From: UBA6168 sp039819485
Lineage (GTDB): Bacteria > Bacteroidota > Bacteroidia > Chitinophagales > Saprospiraceae
DNA length: 64,000 nt
Direction: 5' to 3'
Assembly (NCBI GenBank): GCA_039819485.1
Contig: JBCBRY010000014.1
Location: 1-64,000 of the forward strand
Part shown: piece after piece, positions 19,059 through 26,978 of the stretch
Position numbering within the stretch: the stretch's first letter is position 1
Layout: the number at the start of each line of letters is the position of its first letter
Made by a program: the position numbers and the translations under genes
Notes under the pieces: generated by a model
What the model saw: the letters and a program-made list of their open reading frames with translations, nothing else
Databases searched by the model: none
Told to the model about the DNA's origin: nothing

Positions 19059-19111
19059 TTTGTTTCTAAAATGGAGAACTTATGTCAAATTTGTTTCTAA
19101 AATGGAGAACT
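19059..19111. repeat. two 22-bp direct repeats upstream of padR
   Basis: Identical 22-base copies (core TTTCTAAAATGGAGAAC) begin at 19059 and 19090, a period of 31 bases or about three helical turns. They lie 60-115 bases upstream of the PadR start, in the region between two divergent genes. Confidence 0.6.
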
Positions 19112-19258
19112 AATTGATTTATACCGTATAAGTCCCCTTCGACCAGCTTCCCGATATGCGTCCTCAAACGCACCTTGAACCTTCTGTATCGGAGCATCCA
19201 ATTTTGCGTTGAGCGACGCATTATTTATTTTTACCATCCACAAAAAAACCAAGGATAA

Positions 19259-20443
19259 ATGGACAGACAGCAACTCCTGACCCATCTGCAAAAAAGTGAT
19301 TTCAAACAGCTTTTCGAGGCCCTGCACCAGCTGCGGCCAAATTTGAACCAGTCTCTCCAGGAACAGGTCATCCAACTGGCATCAAGGTACAACAGCTATC
19401 TCAGGGAGATGCACCTCGGCGTGGCGGCCAAAGAAGATCTGAATATCGAGCTAAACCAATTACGAAACGCCGTAATGTATACCATCGATCAGATTCCGGA
19501 CGGTGCGTTTCCAGTTGCCGATGCCTCCACTACCACCGACACCTTGTTCCCTGTTGGCAGCACATCTACCACAGCAACGCCTGCCGCACCTGCTACGCCC
19601 TCCAATCATCCAACAACGGGTGGAGGCCATTCCTTATGGCTCGGCGCAGCCGCATTGATTGCAGTGGTCGGCTTATTTGTCGTACTGGTCATTTTTCAAG
19701 ACCAACTAAAAGGCTCAACTGGTGCCTTGGGAGAAATATTCTTCATTGTGCTGCTGGGTATCCTGGCGGCGGTGGCCTATTTCCAGCTCATGCCCAGTCA
19801 GGCAGAAGGCAGTGGAAAGTTCTTTGGGATGGACTTGAAACTGAGGGGTCCGATCATTGTGGGTGTACTGGTGGCGGTAGGCAGCTTCCTCTTCTTACAG
19901 GCCCGCGGAGACGGAGGAGAACCATTTGATTTCACCGTAAGAATCATCCCTCCAGAACTTCCCGAATACCCACCTCTTGAAGATGGTTCTTTAAAAATTT
20001 GGGTCGTCAACCGATACGAAAAACCAGAACTCAACTCCGACCTGCTCGCCGAAGTAAAGGGCATCCCCGCGAGCGAGGAAGGCCAACGTTCCGATGCCAG
20101 ACTGGAAGGTGCCCGGTTTTGGAAACTGGAAGTGGATTCGGTCACGCTGACCCGCGCCGGACAGACATTGAGGGCAGTGCCCGATGGCTCGCTCGGAGCA
20201 GTGTCGGGACGGGTCACCAATTCGGCAAATGGGGAGCCACTGGAAGGTGTTCAGATTGAAGTAGCCGGTGCGCCAACGGATACCACCGACCAGTACGGAA
20301 AATTTTATATTTATATTCCCATTCAACAACAAAGGACAGAATACCAACTGACTGCCACAAAATCTTATTACGCCCCTGTTTCACAGACCGTATATCCTAA
20401 CAGCACAGTGAAGATTTCACTCAAATCAAAAAGGAGGGATTAA
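19259..20443 (+). CDS. EAD11-like adaptor domain, three TM helices, periplasmic carboxypeptidase-regulatory-like domain
   Basis: The product is 394 residues. Residues 1-80 match the effector-associated domain EAD11 pattern seen in Bacteroidota conflict and signalling proteins (LQKSDFKQLFEAL ... LASRYNSYLREMHLGV ... LNIELNQLRNAVMYTI). A Thr/Pro-rich linker follows. TM helices are at about 125-146, 156-177 and 198-214. The positive loop after TM2 (KFFGMDLKLRG) predicts that the N-terminus is cytoplasmic and the C-terminus periplasmic. Residues 316-394 look like a carboxypeptidase-regulatory beta-sandwich (SGRVTNSANGEPLEGVQIEV ... YGKFYIYIP). EAD domains are homotypic adaptors that recruit effectors carrying the same domain; no such partner is in this window. 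The downstream TPR protein starts with a related beta-sandwich and may be the periplasmic partner. Confidence 0.75.
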   Translation: MDRQQLLTHLQKSDFKQLFEALHQLRPNLNQSLQEQVIQLASRYNSYLREMHLGVAAKEDLNIELNQLRNAVMYTIDQIPDGAFPVADASTTTDTLFPVGSTSTTATPAAPATPSNHPTTGGGHSLWLGAAALIAVVGLFVVLVIFQDQLKGSTGALGEIFFIVLLGILAAVAYFQLMPSQAEGSGKFFGMDLKLRGPIIVGVLVAVGSFLFLQARGDGGEPFDFTVRIIPPELPEYPPLEDGSLKIWVVNRYEKPELNSDLLAEVKGIPASEEGQRSDARLEGARFWKLEVDSVTLTRAGQTLRAVPDGSLGAVSGRVTNSANGEPLEGVQIEVAGAPTDTTDQYGKFYIYIPIQQQRTEYQLTATKSYYAPVSQTVYPNSTVKISLKSKRRD

Positions 20444-20666
20444 CTGATGCCCTACTAAAGATGCGCCTTTTGTTTGCTTCTGAGACTGAAAAAAATACAT
20501 TGAAAATCAATCTATAATCAAGAGAAAAGTGTCATCTTTCTGTTACGACAATTTTGCTTTTTTTAGATAAGTATATTGAACCTGTTTAAATTGATATTAC
20601 CCTGATTTCGGAAATCGTTGATATTTTATTATTGGTTTTGAAATTAAATTTTAAACGACATCAACC

Positions 20667-23600
20667 ATGAAAAACTTCATCCTCTTACTGGCACTTGTCG
20701 CTACTCATTTTTGCTTTGGCCAAAACCAGACCCTCAAAGGCATCGTCCTGAACAAAAGCAAGGATGCCTCACCGGAGGCAGGTGTGAAAATCATTCCTTT
20801 GGAAGATGCCAATCAGGACTCTTCCATGACGGACGGCAAATTTTCTATCAAATTCCTCTCTAAACAAGCCGGCGATGCCGTCACTTTGCTGGTGCAGAAA
20901 GAAGGCTTTCAGGTGTTGGGGCCAAACGAGCAAGAAGTATCCGTCGTAATCCCCAACGACCCACAAGAACGGGTGCGAATTGCAGTGGTCAGAAAAGATG
21001 ACTTCGAGCATCGGGTGAAACGATTCACCAAACCATTGGAAAAGCGAATCAAGGAACAACGCGACACCATTAAAGGCTTGATCAATGAGCGGAACAACAT
21101 GGCAGAAGGGGTGGAAAGGGAAGCACTGACCGCCCAGATCACGAAACTTTACCAGCAAGTGCAAGAGCTGGACGCCAATAAAACCGAACTGGCCAAACGC
21201 CTCGCCCAGACTGACCTTGACGAGGCCAGCAGCTTTGCAAAAGATGCCTTGATAAAATTTGAAGATGGCGATCTCAAAGCTGCCCTTGCCCTGTTATCAG
21301 AAGAAAAACTGGATGAATACTGGGAAATGGTTTTGACACAGGAAGAAAAATTAAAGCGGGCCAAAGAGCAGGCAGTGGAAAATTATATGATCCGGGCAAG
21401 ACTGTTGATTGCGAATTTTGAGTTTCCGAAGGCTTATCGGAGTTATCTGTTAGCAGTGGAAAAAGACAGTACCAATTTTGGCAACCTGTGGGAAGTGGCT
21501 CTTTTTTTACAAAAACAACATCAGTACCAACGAGCCATTCCACTTTATCGCAAAGCCCTCTCGCTGGCTAAAACCGCAAGTGGCGAGGCTTCCATGCTGA
21601 ACAACCTGGGAATTCTCTACAAAAAGAGGCAAGAATTCGTTCTGGCCGATTCCGTATACCGCGCAGCACTTGAAACATACAAGAAATTGGCAGCAAAAAA
21701 ACCCGATGCTTTCCTCCAATATGTCGCTATGACACTCAACAACCTTGGAAATCTACTCAAAGACAGGCAGGAATTCATCCAGGCTGACTCTGTATACCGC
21801 GAAGCACTCAAAATCCGTCGGGAACTGGCAGAAAAAAACCCCGAAGTCTTCCTCCCCGATGTCGCCACCACCCTGAACAACCTGGGCATACTGCTCTCCA
21901 ACAGGCAGGAATTCGTCCAGGCTGACTCTGTATACCGCGAAGCGCTTGAAACTTACAGGAACCTGGCCGCAGAAAACCCCGAAGTGTTCCTACCCAATGT
22001 CGCCACCACACTGAACAACCTGGGGATACTCCTCAAAGACAGGCAGGAATTCATTCAGGCCGACTCTGTATACCGCGAAGCACTCAAAATCCGTCGGGAA
22101 CTGGCAGCCAAAAACCCTGACGCATTCCTACCCAATGTCGCTAACACACTGAACAACCTGGGAATCCTCCTCAAAAGCAGGCAGGAATTCGTTCAGGCCG
22201 ACTCCGCATACCGTGAAGCACTCAAAATTTATATGAACCTGGCAGCCAAAAACCCCAATGCATTCCTCCCGGATGTGGCCAATACCTTGAACAACTTGGG
22301 CGTACTCCTCAAAGACAGGCAGGAATTTGTCCGGGCCGACTCTGTATACCGCGAAGCACTCAAAATTTACAGGGACCTGGCAGCTAAAAACCCCGACGCG
22401 TACCTCCCTGATGTCGCTAACGCTCTAAACAACCTGGGGACTCTCCTCTCGGACTGGCAGGAATTCGACCAGGCCGACTCTGTATATCGTGAAGCACTAA
22501 AAATCCGTCGGGAATTGGCAGCCAAAAACCCCGACGCATTCCTACCTGATGTCGCTAATACTCTGAACAACCTGGGGATACTTCTCAAAAACCGACAGGA
22601 ATTCGTTCAGGCCGACTCCGCATACGGTGAAGCACTTAAAATTTATAGGGACCTGGCAGCTAAAAACCCCGATGCGTTCTTACCTGATGTCGCCAATACC
22701 CTGAACAACCTCGGAATCCTCCTCAAAGGCAGGCAGGAATTTGTTCGGGCCGACTCTGCATACCGCGAAGCACTAGAAACATACAGAAACCTGGCAGCAG
22801 CAAACCCTGATGCATTTCTCCCAGATGTCGCCATGACACTGAACAACCTCGGAACCCTCCTCTCCGAATGGCAGGATTTCACCCAGGCTGACTCTGTATA
22901 CCGCGAAGCACTTAAAATTCGCAGAGAACTGGCTGCCAAAAATCCTGATGCATTCCTCCCCAATGTCGCCATGACGCTGAACAACCTGGGAGCCCTACTT
23001 AGAGACATGCAGGAATTCGACCAGGCCGATACTGCCTACCGCGAAGCACTCGAAATCCGCAGAAGGCTGGCAGCCAAAAATCCTGACGCGTTCCTCCCTT
23101 TTGTAGCCAATACCCTGAACAACCTGGGAATCCTCCTAAAAGACAGGCGGGAGTTTGTTCGGGCCGACTCCACATACCGCGAAGCGCTTGGAATATACAA
23201 GAACTTGGCAGCAAGAAACCCCGACGCATACCTTCCAGATGTCGCCATGACTTCGAACAATCTCGGAATCCTACTCGAAAACAGACAGGAATTCGATCAG
23301 GCTAAATCTGCGTACTACGAAGCGCTGGAAACGTACAGGGGGCTGGCAGCCAAAAATCCCGATGCTTTCCTCCCCAATGTCGCCATGACCCTGAACAACT
23401 TGGGAGCACTCCTCAAAAACCTTCAGGAATTCGACCAAGCCGACTCCGCCTACCGGGAAGCACTGGAAATCCGCAGAAGGCTGGCGGTCAAAAACCCCAA
23501 TGCATTCAATCTCAAAGTCTGCATGACAGCAATCAATCTAGCTATTTTCAAAAAAGAAATGTTGGAAAGAACCCTGGATATGCAACACAAAGAGGAAGGC

Positions 23601-24194
23601 TCCGCACTGGTGGAAGATGCTGAAAAACGCTTGCTGATTTTCCCGGCACAGCACCCTACCGTCGTTAATTACACGAAATATATTGACTACTACAAAGACT
23701 ATTTTGCAAACATCACTGAAGAAAAGCTGCGTTTCAAAGCATTGCTCGCAAAGATCACCGCTTTAGAAGAAGCCAACGAAAAAGAATCCGACCCGACCCG
23801 AAAAGCCACCCGCCAGCAAGAAATCATCCAACTCTTGGAAAAGATGCTGGCCGAAAACCCCGAAAACGACGCGCTAAGAAACTACACCGCCTCTGCCTAC
23901 GGCTCCCACGCCTGGTACCTCCTCTTCGACCAGCAGCATTCAGCTGCCGAAGCCGCTGCCAACCAAGGCCTCCAGCTCGACCCCACCGAAGAATGGATCA
24001 ACACCAACCTCGCCCTCGCCCTGCTCTATCAGGGAAAATGGCCAGAGGCCCAAGCACTCTACGAGGCGTGGAAGGACAAACCGTATGATGAGGAAAATTC
24101 CTGGCGGGACATTTTCCTCAAAGATTTGGATGAAATGGAAGCAGCCGGAATCACCCATCCAGATGTACAGAAAGTAAGGGAATTATTAAAGTAA
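20667..24194 (+). CDS. periplasmic TPR scaffold with about fourteen 46-residue repeats
   Basis: The product is 1175 residues. A Sec signal peptide (MKNFILLLALVATHFCFG) is followed by a carboxypeptidase-regulatory-like beta-sandwich (residues ~20-110) and a charged coiled-coil (~115-185). Ordinary TPR helices follow, then an array of 46-residue TPR units from about residue 326 to 965. The unit reads like QADSVYREALKIRRELAAKN then PDAFLPDVANTLNNLGILL, as in kinesin-light-chain or TPR_10/12 repeats. I count thirteen clear units plus a degenerate fourteenth. The C-terminus is again diverged TPR. No enzymatic domain is visible, so it is probably a binding scaffold in the periplasm. It starts 223 bases after the EAD11-like gene on the same strand. 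Its stop codon is the TAA within a dispersed palindrome. Confidence 0.85.
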   Translation: MKNFILLLALVATHFCFGQNQTLKGIVLNKSKDASPEAGVKIIPLEDANQDSSMTDGKFSIKFLSKQAGDAVTLLVQKEGFQVLGPNEQEVSVVIPNDPQERVRIAVVRKDDFEHRVKRFTKPLEKRIKEQRDTIKGLINERNNMAEGVEREALTAQITKLYQQVQELDANKTELAKRLAQTDLDEASSFAKDALIKFEDGDLKAALALLSEEKLDEYWEMVLTQEEKLKRAKEQAVENYMIRARLLIANFEFPKAYRSYLLAVEKDSTNFGNLWEVALFLQKQHQYQRAIPLYRKALSLAKTASGEASMLNNLGILYKKRQEFVLADSVYRAALETYKKLAAKKPDAFLQYVAMTLNNLGNLLKDRQEFIQADSVYREALKIRRELAEKNPEVFLPDVATTLNNLGILLSNRQEFVQADSVYREALETYRNLAAENPEVFLPNVATTLNNLGILLKDRQEFIQADSVYREALKIRRELAAKNPDAFLPNVANTLNNLGILLKSRQEFVQADSAYREALKIYMNLAAKNPNAFLPDVANTLNNLGVLLKDRQEFVRADSVYREALKIYRDLAAKNPDAYLPDVANALNNLGTLLSDWQEFDQADSVYREALKIRRELAAKNPDAFLPDVANTLNNLGILLKNRQEFVQADSAYGEALKIYRDLAAKNPDAFLPDVANTLNNLGILLKGRQEFVRADSAYREALETYRNLAAANPDAFLPDVAMTLNNLGTLLSEWQDFTQADSVYREALKIRRELAAKNPDAFLPNVAMTLNNLGALLRDMQEFDQADTAYREALEIRRRLAAKNPDAFLPFVANTLNNLGILLKDRREFVRADSTYREALGIYKNLAARNPDAYLPDVAMTSNNLGILLENRQEFDQAKSAYYEALETYRGLAAKNPDAFLPNVAMTLNNLGALLKNLQEFDQADSAYREALEIRRRLAVKNPNAFNLKVCMTAINLAIFKKEMLERTLDMQHKEEGSALVEDAEKRLLIFPAQHPTVVNYTKYIDYYKDYFANITEEKLRFKALLAKITALEEANEKESDPTRKATRQQEIIQLLEKMLAENPENDALRNYTASAYGSHAWYLLFDQQHSAAEAAANQGLQLDPTEEWINTNLALALLYQGKWPEAQALYEAWKDKPYDEENSWRDIFLKDLDEMEAAGITHPDVQKVRELLK
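21639..23570 (+). repeat. 138-bp in-frame coding tandem repeats (about 14 units)
   Basis: Each unit encodes 46 residues and is 138 bases long, from the LADSVY unit near 21639 to the degenerate unit ending near 23570. Units 4 and 7 are nearly identical in protein sequence, and recurring DNA words such as GCAGGAATTC and CTGAACAACCT show homogenisation at the DNA level. Confidence 0.85.
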
Positions 24195-24305
24195 CTCGGA
24201 TTGTTAATCCGAGCAGCCGTAAAGTTACTCGGACTGTTAATCCGAGCAACCATTTCTTGGATTGACAATCCGGGTAGCCCCATTTCTTGGATTGACAATC
24301 CGAGT
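24195..24305. repeat. array of four GGATTnnnAATCC palindromes
   Basis: Units lie at 24195-24213, 24228-24246, 24257-24274 and 24287-24305. They fill the gap between the TPR gene and the convergent nadD gene. The first unit supplies the TPR gene's TAA stop; the last reaches to within 4 bases of the nadD stop. The spacing and stem strength would also suit a bidirectional terminator. Confidence 0.85.
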
Positions 24306-24309
24306 TACT

Positions 24310-24882
24310 TTATGGGTACATGGTGCTGCCTTCGAGGTACTCGAACACGGCATCCGGCACGAGGTACTGTACCGATTTTCCTTCTTTAATACATCGGCGG
24401 ATGTAGGTGGCGGAAATGTCGAGGAGAGGGGCTTCGAAGAAATGGACGTGGGGGTGCGTTTCCAACTCACCCAGTTCGTAGCGGGGCCGTTTGTACAAAT
24501 AAATGTGGTAGCCTTCGAGGATGCGTTCGTAGTTTTTCCATTTGTGCAAGGTGGCCAGGTTGTCGCCGCCCATGATGAGGACAAATTCTTTGTCGGGGTA
24601 TTTTTCTTTCAAATAAGTCAGCGTATCGATGGTGTAGGAAGGTTTGGGGAGATTGAATTCAATATTGGAATCGCGGAGCAAAGGGTTGTCACCGATGGCC
24701 AGCTGGACGAGGTGGAGCCGGTCATAATCTTTGGCCAGCGAAGCCTTGGGCTTTAACGGATTCTGCGGACTCACAACGATCCACACCTGATCCAGATCGG
24801 TATGTGCCGCCATGAAGTTGGCGATGATCATATGCCCCACGTGCACGGGGTTGAAGGAACCAAAGAAGAGGCCTATTTTCAT
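24310..24882 (-). CDS. nadD: nicotinate-nucleotide adenylyltransferase
   Basis: The product is 190 residues from the ATG at 24882 (MKIGLFFGSFNPVHVGHMII); the upstream extension runs into a repeat and is rejected. NadD joins NaMN and ATP to make deamido-NAD in the cytoplasm. The nucleotidyltransferase motif GSFNPVHVGH (GxFxPxHxGH) is at residues 8-17. VVSPQNPLK and FVLIMGGDNLATLHKW match the substrate-binding loops, and the late motif LLDISATYIRRCI carries the conserved S-T/A-x-x-R. Length and motif spacing are normal. Confidence 0.95.
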   Translation of the reverse strand: MKIGLFFGSFNPVHVGHMIIANFMAAHTDLDQVWIVVSPQNPLKPKASLAKDYDRLHLVQLAIGDNPLLRDSNIEFNLPKPSYTIDTLTYLKEKYPDKEFVLIMGGDNLATLHKWKNYERILEGYHIYLYKRPRYELGELETHPHVHFFEAPLLDISATYIRRCIKEGKSVQYLVPDAVFEYLEGSTMYP

Positions 24883-24897
24883 GAAATGATTGGTTTT

Positions 24898-24983
24898 GAA
24901 TGGTTGAATGGCGAAATGGTTTGTGGTGCTTGGAAATGAGTTTAAAATACCATTTAACCATTCAACCATTTAGCCATTCAATC
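24898..24983. repeat. inverted octamer-array hairpin (GAATGGTT-type) before fabH promoter
   Basis: The left arm (24898-24922) is three 8-base units GAATGGTT, GAATGGCG, AAATGGTT. The right arm (24948-24983) is the inverse of AAATGGTT and GAATGGCT-type units, about 36 bases. The loop is about 25 bases. A near-consensus -7 box (TACCTTGC at 24993) follows 9 bases after the right arm. Confidence 0.8.
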
Positions 24984-25054
24984 TAAATTTTCTACCTTGC
25001 CCGCCCAAATTGAGCGCAAGGTATTATTTTTCAAAAAATCCCAAGTATAATACA

Positions 25055-25155
25055 GTTTTGAGCAGGAGAGTTTTGAGTTGTTGAGTATTTAAAACGAAAC
25101 TCAAAACTCACCAACTCAAAATTCGAAACTCAAAAATTACTAAAACTCAAAACTT
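25055..25155. repeat. inverted GTTTTGAG-unit hairpin at the fabH start
   Basis: The left arm (25055-25086) carries GTTTTGAG twice plus TTGTTGAGT; the right arm (25097-25155) is built of inverted CTCAAAAC units. The right arm ends 4 bases before the fabH ATG, so in the mRNA it covers the ribosome-binding region. A related unit occurs at 41815-41865. Confidence 0.8.
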
Positions 25156-25159
25156 ATCT

Positions 25160-26149
25160 ATGACCAAGATTAGAGCGGCCATTACGGGCATTCAGGGCTA
25201 TGTGCCGGACTTTGTTTTAAACAATAAAGATCTGGAAAAAATGGTGGACACCAACGACGAGTGGATCAGGTCCCGTACGGGTATTCAGGAGCGGCATATC
25301 TTAAAAGAAGAAGGAAAAGCGACCTCTGACATAGGCGCAAGGGCAGTGGAAGGGCTACTGAAAAAGACAGGCACCGCACCTGAAGAAATAGAAATGTTGC
25401 TTTGTGCGACTGTCACGTCCGATATGCAGTTTCCCGACACGGCCAATTTGATTGCATATAAAACAGGTTGCAAAAACGCTTTCACTTACGATATCAACGC
25501 TGCCTGTTCGGGCTTTCTGTTTGCCCTTTCGACGGGCGCCAAGTTCATCGAAACGGGTACTTACAAAAAGGTAATCATCGTAGGAGCAGACATGATGTCA
25601 TCCATACTCGACTATACCGACAGGTCTACCTGTATCTTATTTGGTGACGGTGGAGGCGCAGTTCTGCTGGAAGCCAACGATGAAGGCAACGGCATTCAGG
25701 ATTCCATTTTGAAAAGCGATGCAACCGGCGCGCAATACCTGCACCAGAAGGCAGGTGGCTCTCTCAAGCCGGCTTCGCACGAAACCGTGGATGCAAGAGA
25801 ACATTATGTTTACCAGAATGGGCGCCCGGTGTTCAAGGCAGCCGTTTCCGGCATGGCCGACGTAGTCACAAAAGTGATGGAACGCAACAACCTTTCTGCC
25901 GATGATGTGTCTTGGGTAGTGCCTCACCAAGCCAATTTACGGATCATCGAGGCAGTGGCCCGCATGGCCGAATTCCCGATGGAACGGGTCATGGTCAATA
26001 TCCATAAATATGGCAATACGACTGCCGGCACCATCCCACTCTGTCTGTGGGAATGGGAAGATCAATTGAAAAAAGGCGACAACCTCATCTTAACAGCCTT
26101 CGGAGGTGGCTACACGTGGGGGGCAACCTGGTTGAAGTGGGCGTATTAG
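25160..26149 (+). CDS. fabH: 3-oxoacyl-ACP synthase III (FabH)
   Basis: The product is 329 residues. FabH condenses an acyl-CoA with malonyl-ACP to start fatty-acid synthesis. The catalytic triad is visible: Cys in DINAACSGFLFAL (~112), His in WVVPHQANLRI (~253) and Asn in HKYGNTTAGTIPL (~283). The N-terminal SRTGIQERHI loop and the C-terminal TAFGGGYTWGATWLKW are typical. It heads a run of fatty-acid and translation genes (efp, accB, accC) on the same strand, separated by repeat-filled gaps of 66-181 bases. Confidence 0.95.
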   Translation: MTKIRAAITGIQGYVPDFVLNNKDLEKMVDTNDEWIRSRTGIQERHILKEEGKATSDIGARAVEGLLKKTGTAPEEIEMLLCATVTSDMQFPDTANLIAYKTGCKNAFTYDINAACSGFLFALSTGAKFIETGTYKKVIIVGADMMSSILDYTDRSTCILFGDGGGAVLLEANDEGNGIQDSILKSDATGAQYLHQKAGGSLKPASHETVDAREHYVYQNGRPVFKAAVSGMADVVTKVMERNNLSADDVSWVVPHQANLRIIEAVARMAEFPMERVMVNIHKYGNTTAGTIPLCLWEWEDQLKKGDNLILTAFGGGYTWGATWLKWAY

Positions 26150-26234
26150 GTTTCTGGTTTCTGGTTTTTGGTTCTTGGTTTTTAGATCGTTTCAAAACCA
26201 GAAACCAAAAACCAAAAACCAGAAACCAAAAACC
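26149..26234. repeat. inverted heptamer-array hairpin (GGTTTYT) between fabH and efp
   Basis: This is the cleanest member of the family. The left arm is exactly five 7-base units of GGTTTCT/GGTTTTT type (26149-26183). The loop is 10 bases. The right arm is AAAACC plus five inverted units of AGAAACC/AAAAACC type (26194-26234). The first base of the repeat is the last base of the fabH stop codon, and a TACCTTTG promoter box follows 6 bases after the right arm. Confidence 0.92.
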
Positions 26235-26240
26235 ATTTCT

Positions 26241-26248
26241 TACCTTTG
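26241..26248 (+). promoter_or_regulatory. TAnnTTTG -7 box for efp
   Basis: TACCTTTG followed by CGCCGC matches the Bacteroidota -7 consensus. It is immediately downstream of the hairpin at 26149-26234, so the right arm of the repeat occupies the -33 region. Confidence 0.65.
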
Positions 26249-26330
26249 CGCCGCTTTTCGGAAAGCCCATCTTTAAAATGGGCATAACCCGTTCATTTTT
26301 AATCATTTAAACCAGAAAATTTAGAACAAC

Positions 26331-26891
26331 ATGGCAAGTACTTCCGATATACGTAATGGTATGTGCATCAACTTCAACAACGATATTTGGTCTATCGTAT
26401 CATTTCAGCATGTTAAGCCTGGTAAAGGCGCCGCATTTGTAAGAACAAAATTGAAATCACTGACCAAGGGAAAAGTAGTTGACAATACGTTTCCTGCCGG
26501 CCATAAAATAGATGAGGTTCGGGTAGAAAGACGCCATTTTCAATTTTTGTACAAAGATGACATGGGGTATAATTTCATGAACATGGAAACGTACGACCAG
26601 ATCACCTTGCAAGAATCATTGATCGAAAACCCAAAATTCCTCAAGGGTGAAATGATGGTGGAAGTGCTCTACCACGCGGAGAAAGATGTTCCGCTCAACA
26701 TGGAAATGCCCGTGTTGGCTGAATATAAAGTGACCTATACTGAACCGGGTGTTAAAGGGGACACCGCCACCAATACCCTGAAACCTGCAACCATCGATAC
26801 GAACGTGGAAGTACGTGTCCCTCTTTTCATCAACGAAGGGGATACCATCAAAGTAAACCCACGTACCGGCGAATACCAAGGACGTGCATAA
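26331..26891 (+). CDS. efp: translation elongation factor P
   Basis: The product is 186 residues, standard for EF-P. EF-P enters the ribosomal E site and relieves stalling at consecutive prolines. The three domains are visible: KOW-like domain I with the exposed loop KPGKGAAFVRTKLKSL (the lysine at the loop tip is the usual modification site), the central OB domain (YNFMNMETYDQI) and a C-terminal OB domain with the signature NTLKPATIDTNVEVRVPLFI and DTIKVNPRTGEYQGRA. No dedicated modification enzyme lies in the window. Confidence 0.96.
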   Translation: MASTSDIRNGMCINFNNDIWSIVSFQHVKPGKGAAFVRTKLKSLTKGKVVDNTFPAGHKIDEVRVERRHFQFLYKDDMGYNFMNMETYDQITLQESLIENPKFLKGEMMVEVLYHAEKDVPLNMEMPVLAEYKVTYTEPGVKGDTATNTLKPATIDTNVEVRVPLFINEGDTIKVNPRTGEYQGRA

Positions 26892-26893
26892 AA

Positions 26894-26966
26894 CCGGCAG
26901 ACGGCAGGCGGTCAACGGCAGACGGGAATTGAATCGTCAGCCGCCAGCCGTCCACCGTCCACCGTC
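26894..26966. repeat. inverted CGGCAGA-unit hairpin between efp and accB
   Basis: The left arm (26894-26924) reads in 7-base units CGGCAGA, CGGCAGG, CGGTCAA, CGGCAGA. The right arm (26934-26966) is the inverse of GACGGTG, GACGGTG, GACGGCT, GGCGGCT. Unlike its AT-rich neighbours it is GC-rich. It starts 3 bases after the efp stop and ends 12 bases before the accB ATG. Confidence 0.82.
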
Positions 26967-26978
26967 AAAACTATTATC

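Noticed and set aside
21639..23570. Regular 138-bp repeats considered as a CRISPR-like array
   Set aside because: The repeats are continuous, in frame and encode TPR helices; there are no spacers and no cas genes.
24201..24389. Short frames reading through the GGATT palindromes
   Set aside because: They reflect translation of the repeat itself (repeated INNPSY-like text) with no independent support.
26047..26310. 87-codon frame over the fabH-efp hairpin (runs of F/G/W and K/T/R)
   Set aside because: It is a translation of the heptamer repeat and overlaps the end of fabH in another frame.
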